Assembly: GCF_000732615.1 (NCBI RefSeq)
Contig: NZ_JPGL01000005.1
Span: 215,922-279,921 of the forward strand
DNA from: Burkholderia paludis
GTDB lineage: Bacteria; Pseudomonadota; Gammaproteobacteria; Burkholderiales; Burkholderiaceae
Length of the DNA: 64,000 nucleotides
Direction of reading: 5' to 3'
The notes beneath the pieces are model-generated. The model saw only the letters and a program-made list of their open reading frames with translations. It was not told the DNA's origin and ran no database searches. Positions within the stretch are counted from its first letter, which is position 1. Each line of letters opens with the position of its first letter. The translations under genes were made by a program, and so were the position numbers. Below, piece after piece: positions 57,101 to 63,881 of the stretch.

Positions 57101-58898
57101 CATTCAGCATTTCTTCGATCCCGCGGGAAACCTGGTGCGGGAGCATCACGCTTACGATCTTTTCGGCGAACAGCGCAGTTACGTCTGGCATCACACGTAC
57201 GATGAACTGGGTACGCGTATCGGTACGGTGCGACCGGATGGGCACAGGATCGACTGGCTCACGTATGGATCAGGGCATGTCCACGGGATGTTGCTCGACA
57301 ACGAAGAGCGTGTGAACTTTGAACGCGATGATTTGTATCGCGAAGTTCAACGAACCTACGCGAGCAAGCTCGAACAGCGGACCGAATATGACCCGGCCGG
57401 CCGCTTGCTGAACTGGACGCTCCGCCGCGAGAAGGCCCCTGCGCCATTGATGGCCCGGCATTATCGCTACGATGCCGCGAGCCAGATCACCCATATCGAG
57501 GACAGCCGGCAAGGGTTGTTCGACTATCGCTACGATCCGGTCGGGCGGTTGATCGAAGCGACCGGGCACGGCAGTGCCGAGCGTTTTGCCTTCGACCCTG
57601 CCGGCAACCTTGTCGATGCCGGCAGCCCGGAACATGCGCGTACGTCAGCGCCGCCGAGCCCGGTTCGATCGGTCAGCACGCTGCCGCCTGCCGTGCCCAA
57701 AGTGCTTGGCAACCTGCTCAGGGAATATGCCGGTTCGCGTTTCAGTTACGACCCGCAGGGGAACGTCACCGAGAAACGTACGCCGGAAAGCGTGCAACGT
57801 TTTGAGTGGGACGCGTTCAATCGGCTGGTTCGTGCACGAATCGAATCGCCGGCTCGCCAAACGGATGCGCGGTATTTCTACGATGCGGCGGGGAGACGAA
57901 TCGCGAAGGAGGTCGATGGGGTCGCGACGATATTCGGCTGGGACGGCAACCGGCTCGCTTATGAGAGCGATCACGAGCGCAGTACGCACTATGTGTACGA
58001 ACCGAATTCCTTCGTTCCGCTCGCACAATACGTTAGCGTACCCGTCGGCGGGATCCCGACTCCCTCGCGTGATGGTTCGGCACGTTATACCTCCGAAGAC
58101 GATCCATTGCAGCGGATTCCGGTCTCGGAGGCGGACGCTCACCTGTATTACTACCACTGCGATCAAGTCGGCACGCCATTGATGCTGACCGACGAACTCG
58201 GTGAGGTTGTGTGGGAAGCGACTTACAAGGTGTGGGGTGAAGCGAAGGAAATTGTTTCACGCGTCTCGCGCGTATCCGGGCAAGCGGTGCGGAACGCGAT
58301 TCGTTTTCAGGGGCAGCAACTGGACGACGAGACCGGGCTCGCCTATAACCGTCACCGCTACTACGACGCCGCGACGGCACGCTATGTCAGTGCCGATCCC
58401 ATTGGCTTGTTGGGGGGCGTCAATCAATATCGCTATGTGTTGGCGCCGACCGGGTGGGTCGATCCGCTGGGGCTGAGCGAAGATCCTTGTTGCAACTGCG
58501 GCGGCAAGGCGATTATCCGGCACTACGACACCAATTCGGCGACCGGGCATTACACCGTAGAGGTGGAGAGCGGCTATATGTCGGTTCACACGCATCAGGT
58601 GATAGACAAGGACGCCGGAACCACCAAGATCGTGAACGAGAGGCGCGAACGCTATATGACCGGTGACCCGATTCTGCATACCGCCGAGGTCCCGTTGCCT
58701 GACGCAAAGGCAGCCCTGGCCTATCAGCAGTCTCAGATTGGAAAGACGCTCGAAGCCTATGACGAGCGTACGAACAGTTGTGTCGACCACGTCGCGAATG
58801 TGCTTCGAGCCGGGGGAGCGGATGTTGCGCAGGGGCCCTTGGGTCAGATGAGATATCTCGGGAAGCTGGGTTTCAAGGCAAAGGTAAAGAAGGAATGA
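54177..58898 (+). CDS. Rhs effector with a C-terminal predicted permuted papain-fold toxin
   Basis: The 1573-residue protein has a hydrophobic N-terminal region (about 55-115, including VVANIMAAVDLVLDIKDMIE) but no PAAR motif. A DUF6531 opening (SVGFALGDERLEHHDF) leads into many RHS/YD repeats. The conserved core end reads RHRYYDAATARYVSADPIGL to GWVDPLGL, after which the variable C-terminal domain starts (residue 1434, nt 58476). That 140-residue tail has a Cys-rich start (EDPCCNCGG), His1458 in ATGHYTVEV and Cys1535 in TNSCVDHVANVLRAGG. His before Cys is the order of circularly permuted NlpC/papain-like enzymes, which cut peptides, peptidoglycan or lipids. The precise substrate is unknown. 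Confidence 0.93.
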   Translation: MTASSTVILPKPTEVYVAPLLQIETVDVKAGVKACDRWLRAISHDFITIERLEMVANALPVVANIMAAVDLVLDIKDMIEHGQSGKHPDVFDYLNLGLDLIGIIPIPPGTGEFRMGMRPVMKLVRQKVVESGKALGEATLQVMQTALLQALIDSLSEQFAGRIQSFVDGVKKELNNLLKTCADYIEKFMVGFARLFEEVAGEKQLSVAHNVRAAGQHAGQIASGFAAHDARKTFGGLGHLIVDFVKIEAKELINTGTQAAKVLDLKYREPLLNVAKALRTMIPVVKEKILALGGIDAGKIGWLINLIQTAIDKKRDALRKQKVHSTGIKEQGTTKVHRHEGEGQKETVRHTEPAQHPGPNDSKLICPRPSPPVATKRSVGFALGDERLEHHDFTLPGVLPVVWTRTYRSFFDANDSGGELGARWMTAYTTRIDAHRDRLTYHDATGRSIDYPRLVPGDAHVDRSEGVTLLRLDDTWITLTRGHELLEAYELRGDAFRLAFVKDQSGNQVTLDYDDRHRLTRLITPTAIVAFHYDEKGRIVEATHHGADGKRIDTLARYTYSTDSDLVVAIDRNGDRREYAYRHHLITRYTDRTDRAMNLEWDGTGPKAKCVREHADDGSFDTRLAWHPDFRMVSVTDALGNVTKHYYDLHGYTFRIVYPDGREEWMYRDAYHNLVQHTYPDGGVERMSYNGQDNLVRHVRVDGSVTEMDYDDKDHMVRIVDPQGAVWLREYDDAGRVTVETDPLGHKTTYSYNAQGLPVEVTDAKGGVKVMAYDDAGRLISHTDCSGKTTTWAYDVQGRLTEKTDASGGVTAYRYGSNGRPEAIRTAAGTQRVQYDAEGRLLAITDPMERTSRYSYDVAGRVAARTDALGNTLSYGYDRLGRLVRLTDSNHATYQCKYDLVGRLLETVGFDGTETRYVYSEETGYVSAIDVAGKITVVEFDRGGRLARRMCDGNEERFAYDALGRLVDAQNACSRIQHFFDPAGNLVREHHAYDLFGEQRSYVWHHTYDELGTRIGTVRPDGHRIDWLTYGSGHVHGMLLDNEERVNFERDDLYREVQRTYASKLEQRTEYDPAGRLLNWTLRREKAPAPLMARHYRYDAASQITHIEDSRQGLFDYRYDPVGRLIEATGHGSAERFAFDPAGNLVDAGSPEHARTSAPPSPVRSVSTLPPAVPKVLGNLLREYAGSRFSYDPQGNVTEKRTPESVQRFEWDAFNRLVRARIESPARQTDARYFYDAAGRRIAKEVDGVATIFGWDGNRLAYESDHERSTHYVYEPNSFVPLAQYVSVPVGGIPTPSRDGSARYTSEDDPLQRIPVSEADAHLYYYHCDQVGTPLMLTDELGEVVWEATYKVWGEAKEIVSRVSRVSGQAVRNAIRFQGQQLDDETGLAYNRHRYYDAATARYVSADPIGLLGGVNQYRYVLAPTGWVDPLGLSEDPCCNCGGKAIIRHYDTNSATGHYTVEVESGYMSVHTHQVIDKDAGTTKIVNERRERYMTGDPILHTAEVPLPDAKAALAYQQSQIGKTLEAYDERTNSCVDHVANVLRAGGADVAQGPLGQMRYLGKLGFKAKVKKE

Positions 58899-58934
58899 GA
58901 TATCCGGGCGACCGGATTGGAAATCAAAGGTGAA

Positions 58935-59261
58935 ATGATGCCGCTGGTGAATTGTTCATATCACGGACGTGTCGGAGGCGAGCTCGTGACTCGTGCCGTG
59001 TCCGATCTCGTCAACGATCGTGGCAACTGGAAGGGCGGCCGCAGGGTCGTGCCGTTAACGCTGGTGCGCGACGAGATCGAGTTTCCGGGCTACATGCTCG
59101 AATCCGAAGAGACGAAACTGCTTGAATTGGGCGGGACGCATGCAGGAGGAGGCGTCTATCGGTTCGACGATGACGAGTCGATGGAAACAGCTATCGGATT
59201 GTTGACGGCAACGTGTGTTGAATGCCTGAGGGAATTGATGGCCGGGCAGGAAGAAGGGTAA
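58935..59261 (+). CDS. Single CxxHG...CxxCL protein, candidate immunity protein
   Basis: The 108-residue product begins MMPLVNCSYHGRVGGELVTR and ends with TCVECLRELMAGQEEG. The CxxHG and CxxCL ends and the spacing of about 80 residues match each half of the 238-residue protein encoded before vgrG. It follows rhs by 36 bases, the classic place for an immunity gene. An AAAGGTG site precedes the ATG; a TTG 18 bases earlier is also possible. Zinc binding and immunity are inferred, not shown. Confidence 0.7.
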   Translation: MMPLVNCSYHGRVGGELVTRAVSDLVNDRGNWKGGRRVVPLTLVRDEIEFPGYMLESEETKLLELGGTHAGGGVYRFDDDESMETAIGLLTATCVECLRELMAGQEEG

Positions 59262-59285
59262 AGCGCCGCGTCTTCGGGGAGAGGG

Positions 59286-59603
59286 ATGACCCAATTGAAT
59301 TTCGGCAGGATCGATCGCTGTTCCGTCCGGCTCAATACCGCGACGCTGCTCGGCCTGAAGGCGGCCTATGAAGATTTCGTGAAGACCGGGCAGGATCTGC
59401 GCAACTTCGAGATCTGCATCGAAGACGAAAGTGAAGGCATGGCGGATCCGACGCCCGAGGATCACGTCATCAGCGTGACGTTCGTGGCGAAGATGCCTCC
59501 CGGCATGCGCGGGCTCGGCAATGCAAGTCCGCTCGGGACGTCGATGAAATACGTCATCTCCCCGGAGACCGGCGAGCTTCTCAAGGTTTATCTGACCAAG
59601 TGA
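59286..59603 (+). CDS. 105-residue protein downstream of rhs, possible immunity protein
   Basis: The product begins MTQLNFGRIDRCSVRLNTAT and contains an acidic stretch (FEICIEDESEGMADPTPEDH) and a beta-rich C-terminus ending KVYLTK. No signal peptide or membrane helix is visible. It lies 24 bases after the candidate immunity gene on the same strand. I do not recognise the family. It may be the cognate or an orphan immunity protein. Confidence 0.6.
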   Translation: MTQLNFGRIDRCSVRLNTATLLGLKAAYEDFVKTGQDLRNFEICIEDESEGMADPTPEDHVISVTFVAKMPPGMRGLGNASPLGTSMKYVISPETGELLKVYLTK

Positions 59604-60421
59604 CCTTGGCGGCGGTGAAGGTGGTCAGCCCCTTCGTATGTGGATAACCGCGGCGCAAACGACGCGAAACGCTGTGCGAGCAATAGGTGGGCGTGCACCC
59701 GGATCGCAAGCCAGGTGCGGATCCCGGTGAATTCGGACCGTGGCAAGCCGAACCGAATGCGCGAGTACACGATTGGTCGGAGGGCCGCCTCCTCTACGAT
59801 GTGGGGCCGTGTGGAATGAGCATCGCGTTTCGTACGCTCGTCGGCGGTCCGCATGTGGACAACCCGCACACTCAACCAGTCGAACTCCTGTGCATCGAGC
59901 AGGTGAGCGTTTTGCATTGGCCCACGCGAATCAGCTTGAAGACCTTGTCTGGCACGGCCTCGCCGGAATCGAGCAGATGATGCGGATAGCTTTCGCGCGA
60001 TCCGTCGTGATTGAATGCCTTGTGGATATCGAGAAGCTAAAGCACTCGAAGACCTGTGCGCTCAGCGGGTGAGGGTAATCGAATTCGGTGCAGGTGTTCG
60101 CGTTATCTCGCGGGTTGTGGATATCGCGCTCCAAAACAACATCAAACGCTGTGCAAACGGAGAGTGGGCGAGTCGACCGATGACTGCGCGCGGCGATCGT
60201 CACGATCGATGTGGATATCCTGTTCCGCAGCGACTCGAAACCCTGTGACTCCAAAAGGTGAGGGTACCGGAGGCGCTTCGGTGTGGACAACCGACCAGGA
60301 AAGCCAGTCGAAACACTGTGCAGGCGAGTGGTGAGCGCAAGCGCGCCCGAGCCAGCAAAGCCGCATCATTCCGGGCGCCGACGGCCACCACCGACCGCCG
60401 ACAGCGCGCGCATCGTACCAC
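59604..60421. other. Non-coding region with TGTGGAT repeats between the effector island and the anti-sigma gene
   Basis: About 820 bases without a supported gene. Six degenerate repeat units occupy 59639-60340. Short open frames on both strands here are products of the repeat itself and lack ribosome sites. Confidence 0.65.
59639..60340 (+). repeat. Array of six degenerate TGTGGAT repeats
   Basis: Units start at 59639, 59854, 60021, 60116, 60210 and 60282. Each opens with TGTGGATATC or TGTGGACAAC, then has 15 or 16 variable bases, then TCGAAACnCTGTGC and, a few bases on, GGTGAG. Start-to-start distances are 215, 167, 95, 94 and 72 bases. The fixed inner distance with variable outer distance argues for a selected or recently amplified unit. 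On the minus strand each unit reads in part as a similar peptide (Q-x-F-D/E core). Confidence 0.75.
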
Positions 60422-61180
60422 TCAAGTCTGCTGATCGAGCGCCTGCGCGACCGCTTTCTCCGCGAGGCTCCCGGCCGGCCCGACCACCGCATAGTTGAGC
60501 CCGTTCACCGACCCGTACCGCGCGAGCAGCGCGCCATCCACGCGTTGCCCGGCCGGCAGCAGCCGATGTTTCGATTCCGCCGGCCGGAGATAGAAGCTCA
60601 GCGTCCGCCCGGCTTCGTCCTCAAAGAGCACCATCGCAGCCGTGGCCCCGCTATCCGTCGTGAACAACCGTCCGCCAACCGGCCTGAACCCCGCCGCGCT
60701 CAGATCCGGCAGCTTCGCCGACGCGCCCACGCGCCGGGTGAGCCATCCCTGCAAATCTCCCGCACCCGTCGGTCGGTAATCGACCTTGGCCGTCTGATCG
60801 ACCACCATCATCCGGTAAGCCTTGACCGCATCGCTCATCGGCGCGATGGGAGGCGGCGCGTTCCACCCGCGCGCCTGCCACCCGCCGAACGTCCCCAGCC
60901 CGACGCAGAACACGAACGAAGCCGCGATCGCGAACCGCATCCGTGTGCGCTCCGCCCGCCGGCCGCGAATGGCCGTCGGATCGAGCGCAGGGTTATCCGC
61001 CGGCATCCGCACGCTTTCCAGCGCGGCCCGCAACCGCTGCGCATCCTGCTGCCATCGCTTCACCTGTTCCGCGCGCTCCGGATGCAGCGCGAGATAGCGC
61101 TCGACCGCGGCGCGCGCATCGTCGTCGAGCTGGCCGTCGACGTAGGCCTGGAGGTCGTGTTCGTTCGGAGGGGTGTTCAT
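60422..61180 (-). CDS. Transmembrane anti-sigma factor
   Basis: The 252-residue protein starts MNTPPNEHDLQAYVDGQLDD, an N-terminal cytoplasmic region with the HxLxAYVDGQLDxxxR pattern seen in ECF anti-sigma factors, but without the Cys pair of the zinc-binding ZAS class. One membrane helix (MRFAIAASFVFCVGLGTFGG, about 82-101) follows, then a periplasmic sensor-like domain. The start overlaps the sigma gene stop by 4 bases, so the two are coupled and the complex keeps the sigma factor inactive until a signal arrives. Confidence 0.88.
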   Translation of the reverse strand: MNTPPNEHDLQAYVDGQLDDDARAAVERYLALHPERAEQVKRWQQDAQRLRAALESVRMPADNPALDPTAIRGRRAERTRMRFAIAASFVFCVGLGTFGGWQARGWNAPPPIAPMSDAVKAYRMMVVDQTAKVDYRPTGAGDLQGWLTRRVGASAKLPDLSAAGFRPVGGRLFTTDSGATAAMVLFEDEAGRTLSFYLRPAESKHRLLPAGQRVDGALLARYGSVNGLNYAVVGPAGSLAEKAVAQALDQQT

Positions 61181-61698
61181 TTTTTCATCAATCGCAAAGA
61201 AGGAGCGGGGAGCTCGCCGTCGCTGAGCTGGCGCAGCGCCAGGCGCGCGCGGGAGAGCCGCGACATCACGGTGCCGATCGGCACGTCGAGCAGGTCGGCG
61301 ACTTCCTGATAGGTGAAGCCCTCGACCGCGACGAGCAGCAGCAGGCTGCGTTGCTCGTCGGACAGCCGGCCGAACGCTTCGAGCGTTGCGCGCGCCGCGA
61401 ATTCGCGTTCGGCGGACGGCCAGTGCGCTTCGTCGTCGTCGCGGATGCGGCCGAGCAGCCACGCGTAGCGCTTCGCGCTGCGTTTGCCGTCGAGAAACTG
61501 CCGGTACAGGATCGTGAAGAGCCAGCTGCGCAGCGACGCGTCGTCGCGGCGGCTCGTCCAGCGCGACAGCGCGCGCTCGAGCGTCGACTGGACGAGATCG
61601 TCGGCCGCGTGGACGTCGCGCGCGAGCCAGAGCGCGAAGCGTCGCAGCCTGGGGATGAGTTCGCGCAGTGCGTCGTCGTCGAGGGCGGTGGAGGGCAT
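61177..61698 (-). CDS. ECF-family RNA polymerase sigma factor
   Basis: The 173-residue protein has region 2 (LRRFALWLARDVHAADDLVQ, STLERALSRWTSRRDDASLR) and region 4 (LSDEQRSLLLLVAVEGFTYQ, EVADLLDVPIGTVMSRLSRA). It lies with its anti-sigma factor. Its upstream region contains a promoter identical in core to the one facing the catalase-like gene on the other strand, so it likely controls both directions. A separate signal class such as singlet oxygen or oxidative stress is possible given the target. Confidence 0.92.
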   Translation of the reverse strand: MPSTALDDDALRELIPRLRRFALWLARDVHAADDLVQSTLERALSRWTSRRDDASLRSWLFTILYRQFLDGKRSAKRYAWLLGRIRDDDEAHWPSAEREFAARATLEAFGRLSDEQRSLLLLVAVEGFTYQEVADLLDVPIGTVMSRLSRARLALRQLSDGELPAPSLRLMKK

Positions 61699-61733
61699 GG
61701 CCGGGCCGGTTGCCGAATGGGTCGAGATGTTGC

Positions 61734-61762
61734 GTAGGACGCCGGTCGGCGCCGCTTATTCC
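61734..61762 (-). promoter_or_regulatory. ECF promoter of the sigma/anti-sigma operon
   Basis: On the minus strand GGAATAA (61756-61762), 15 bases, GTCCTAC (61734-61740). The sigma gene starts 36 bases further on. The same core with the same spacing occurs on the plus strand at 61788-61816. Confidence 0.7.
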
Positions 61763-61787
61763 ACCAGCATAGGAAAAAACTTTTCAT

Positions 61788-61816
61788 GGAATAAAGCGGC
61801 GCGGGTGGCGTCCTAC
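61788..61816 (+). promoter_or_regulatory. ECF promoter of the catalase-like/cytochrome operon
   Basis: On the plus strand GGAATAA (61788-61794), 15 bases, GTCCTAC (61810-61816), matching the divergent promoter at 61734-61762. The catalase-like gene starts at 61855. Confidence 0.7.
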
Positions 61817-61854
61817 GCGGGTTCGACAATGACCTGACGGTCGGGAGCACATTC

Positions 61855-62949
61855 ATGGAGCGATCTTCTTCCTCTTCTTCACCGCAGCGCGAGCCTGGGC
61901 GCGGGTGGTGGCGCTGGGCCGTGATCGGTGGCGCGGTGGCCGGCGTGGCCGTGGCGTTCGGGTATGTCGGCGGGTGGTTCGCGCCGGCGCGTCTGACCCC
62001 GCATCGGATCGTCGATGCGTTGCAGACGGCCGGCGGCGGCATTCACCCGGGCTTCCGGCGCAATCATGCGAAGGGCGTATGCGTGACCGGTTACTTCGAG
62101 GGCAACGGCGCCGCGAGCGCGTATTCGGTCGCGCCGTTCTTCAAGGCGGTGCGCACGCCGGTGGTCGGGCGCTTCGCGCTGCCGGGCGGGAATCCGTACG
62201 CGCCCGACAGCAGCGTGCCGATCCGCAGCCTCGCGCTGAGGCTCACCGCGCCGGACGGCGAGCAATGGCGAACCGGGATGAACGCGATGCCCGTGTTTCC
62301 GGTCGCGACGCCGCAGGCGTTCTACGCGCAATTGCTGGCGACCCGGCCCGATCCGAAGACGGGCAAGCCCGACCCGTTGAAGGTGAAGGCGTTTTTCGGC
62401 GCGCACCCGGAGACGGCCGCGTTCCGCGAATGGGTGAAAGGTGCGAAGCCGAGTGCGAGCTACGTCACCGAAAGCTATTACGGATTGAACGCGTTCTACT
62501 TCGTCGATGCGGCCGGCAAGCGCCAGGCGGTGAGGTGGCGGGTCGTGCCGGAGCAGACGGCCGGCGCCGGCGATGTCGCGACGGCGGCAGACCCGAACGT
62601 GCTGCAGCAGGACGTGACGCAGCGCATCGCGGCCGGTGCGCAGAAGTGGAAGCTGCTGGTCACCCTGGCGGAGCCTGGCGATCCGGTGGACGACGCGACG
62701 AAGGTCTGGCCCGCGCAGCGCACGACGATCGACGCGGGCACGCTCGTGCTCGACCGCGTGGAGGCACAGGACAGCGGGCCGTGCCGCGATGTGAATTACG
62801 ACCCGACGGTGCTGCCGCAGGGGATTCAGGTGTCCGGGGATCCGTTGCTGGCGGCGCGGTCGGCTGCCTATGCGGATTCGTATCTGCGCAGGACGAGTGA
62901 AGAGGCCGGTGTGGCAGGCGTGGCCAGGTTGAGTGCGGAGGGACGGTGA
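61855..62949 (+). CDS. Membrane-anchored catalase-like (SrpA-type) haem protein
   Basis: The 364-residue protein has an N-terminal membrane helix (WAVIGGAVAGVAVAFGYVGG, about 21-40), so it is exported with an uncleaved or signal anchor, and then the short catalase fold. GGIHPGFRRNHAKGVCVTGY holds the catalytic His (His71) in RNHAKG. It is shorter than a full catalase, as in SrpA-like proteins, which act as peroxidases rather than true catalases. Its stop overlaps the next gene, a haem b561 cytochrome, which could supply electrons. Confidence 0.88.
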   Translation: MERSSSSSSPQREPGRGWWRWAVIGGAVAGVAVAFGYVGGWFAPARLTPHRIVDALQTAGGGIHPGFRRNHAKGVCVTGYFEGNGAASAYSVAPFFKAVRTPVVGRFALPGGNPYAPDSSVPIRSLALRLTAPDGEQWRTGMNAMPVFPVATPQAFYAQLLATRPDPKTGKPDPLKVKAFFGAHPETAAFREWVKGAKPSASYVTESYYGLNAFYFVDAAGKRQAVRWRVVPEQTAGAGDVATAADPNVLQQDVTQRIAAGAQKWKLLVTLAEPGDPVDDATKVWPAQRTTIDAGTLVLDRVEAQDSGPCRDVNYDPTVLPQGIQVSGDPLLAARSAAYADSYLRRTSEEAGVAGVARLSAEGR

Positions 62950-63479
62950 TGAAGGCTTCTACGACGTTTGGTTTGCCGGCGCGGGTGCTGCACTGGGTGA
63001 TGGCCGCGATGATCGTCGCGATGCTGTTCATCGGGGTGGGGATGGTGGCGTCCGTTTCGGAGCGGCATGCGGTTCTGGTCGCGATTCACAAGCCGCTGGG
63101 CATTGCCGTGCTGGTGCTCGTGTGTGTGCGGATCGCGGTGCGGGTGCTGTCGAAGCCGCCGGCGCTGCCCGAGGATCTGCCGTGGTGGCAGAAGGTTGCC
63201 GCGCACGGGTCGCATCTCGTGCTGTATGCGCTGATGGTCGCGATGCCGCTGATCGGGTGGGCGATGCTGTCGGCGGGCGGGTATCCGGTGACGTTGGGCG
63301 GCGGCGTGCAGCTGCCGGCGCTGGTGTCGGCCGATCCGGTGACGTTCGCCTGGCTCAGGGTCGCGCACCGCGTGCTGGCGTATTTGTTCTTCGCGACATT
63401 CCTCGCGCACTTTGCGGCGGCGCTGTATCACGGGTTGATTCGGCGAGACGGGGTGGTGAGGTCGATGGTGGGGCGGTGA
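62949..63479 (+). CDS. Cytochrome b561-family membrane protein
   Basis: The 176-residue protein has four membrane helices and conserved His residues in RVLHWVMAAMIV, AIHKPLGIAVLV, HGSHLVLYALMVAMPLIGWA and FFATFLAHFAAALYHG, which ligand two haems b. It lies directly after the catalase-like gene with an overlapping stop/start (TGATG; a GTG one codon earlier is an alternative). The pair likely passes electrons from the quinone pool to peroxide in the periplasm. Confidence 0.9.
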   Translation: MKASTTFGLPARVLHWVMAAMIVAMLFIGVGMVASVSERHAVLVAIHKPLGIAVLVLVCVRIAVRVLSKPPALPEDLPWWQKVAAHGSHLVLYALMVAMPLIGWAMLSAGGYPVTLGGGVQLPALVSADPVTFAWLRVAHRVLAYLFFATFLAHFAAALYHGLIRRDGVVRSMVGR

Positions 63480-63617
63480 GCGACGGAGGGTTGCGTTCGA
63501 TACGGCGGGGCGGTTCACGGGCGACCGAGGCTGCTCCTGCCGTGCCGCTTATATATGAGCACTAGGTAGGCTCAGCGGCCCCCGGCACTGCATGTCAAAA
63601 ATATTTCACAAAGGGGG

Positions 63618-63646
63618 TTGCGTAGTTGGGGGCAGGTGCCTACAAT
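63618..63646 (+). promoter_or_regulatory. Upstream rRNA operon promoter (P1)
   Basis: TTGCGT (63618-63623), a 17-base spacer and TACAAT (63641-63646) form a sigma-70 promoter about 140 bases before the second promoter. The -35 is less perfect than that of P2. Confidence 0.6.
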
Positions 63647-63780
63647 CACGCCTCTTTCGCGCTAACGGAAACGCAGCGCGGGAGAAAAAAGGGAAGCGGT
63701 GCTGTTGAAGTCGGTTTTATCGATTCCAGTGCACACGAAATTAAACCGCAGTCGTCGCAACGAAGTAGTTAAAAAAGTTG

Positions 63781-63809
63781 TTGACGAGTTTTAAAAAACG
63801 GTTGATAAT
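63781..63809 (+). promoter_or_regulatory. Downstream rRNA operon promoter (P2)
   Basis: TTGACG (63781-63786), exactly 17 bases, and GATAAT (63804-63809) give a strong promoter. An A/T-rich stretch just upstream (around 63765-63779) could act as an UP element. Confidence 0.85.
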
Positions 63810-63868
63810 CTCGCTTCTCTGCTGCTGAAAACGCAGCGCTGCTGAGAAACACGAAGTTCCTCGCAGAT

Positions 63869-63881
63869 TGCTCTTTAAAAA
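63869..63881 (+). promoter_or_regulatory. boxA antitermination site of the rRNA leader
   Basis: TGCTCTTTAAAAA is the boxA of beta- and gamma-proteobacterial rrn operons, where NusB/NusE bind the transcript and make it resistant to Rho. It lies about 60 bases after the P2 -10 box. Confidence 0.85.

Noticed and set aside
59639..60340. CRISPR array
   Set aside because: Repeats are degenerate and unit-to-unit distances vary from 72 to 215 bases, and no cas gene is present.
63565..63573. Direct repeat of the tRNA-Val 3' end (GGTAGGCTC) as an attachment site
   Set aside because: Only 9 bases match, and it lies beyond the sigma/catalase genes that look like core chromosome.
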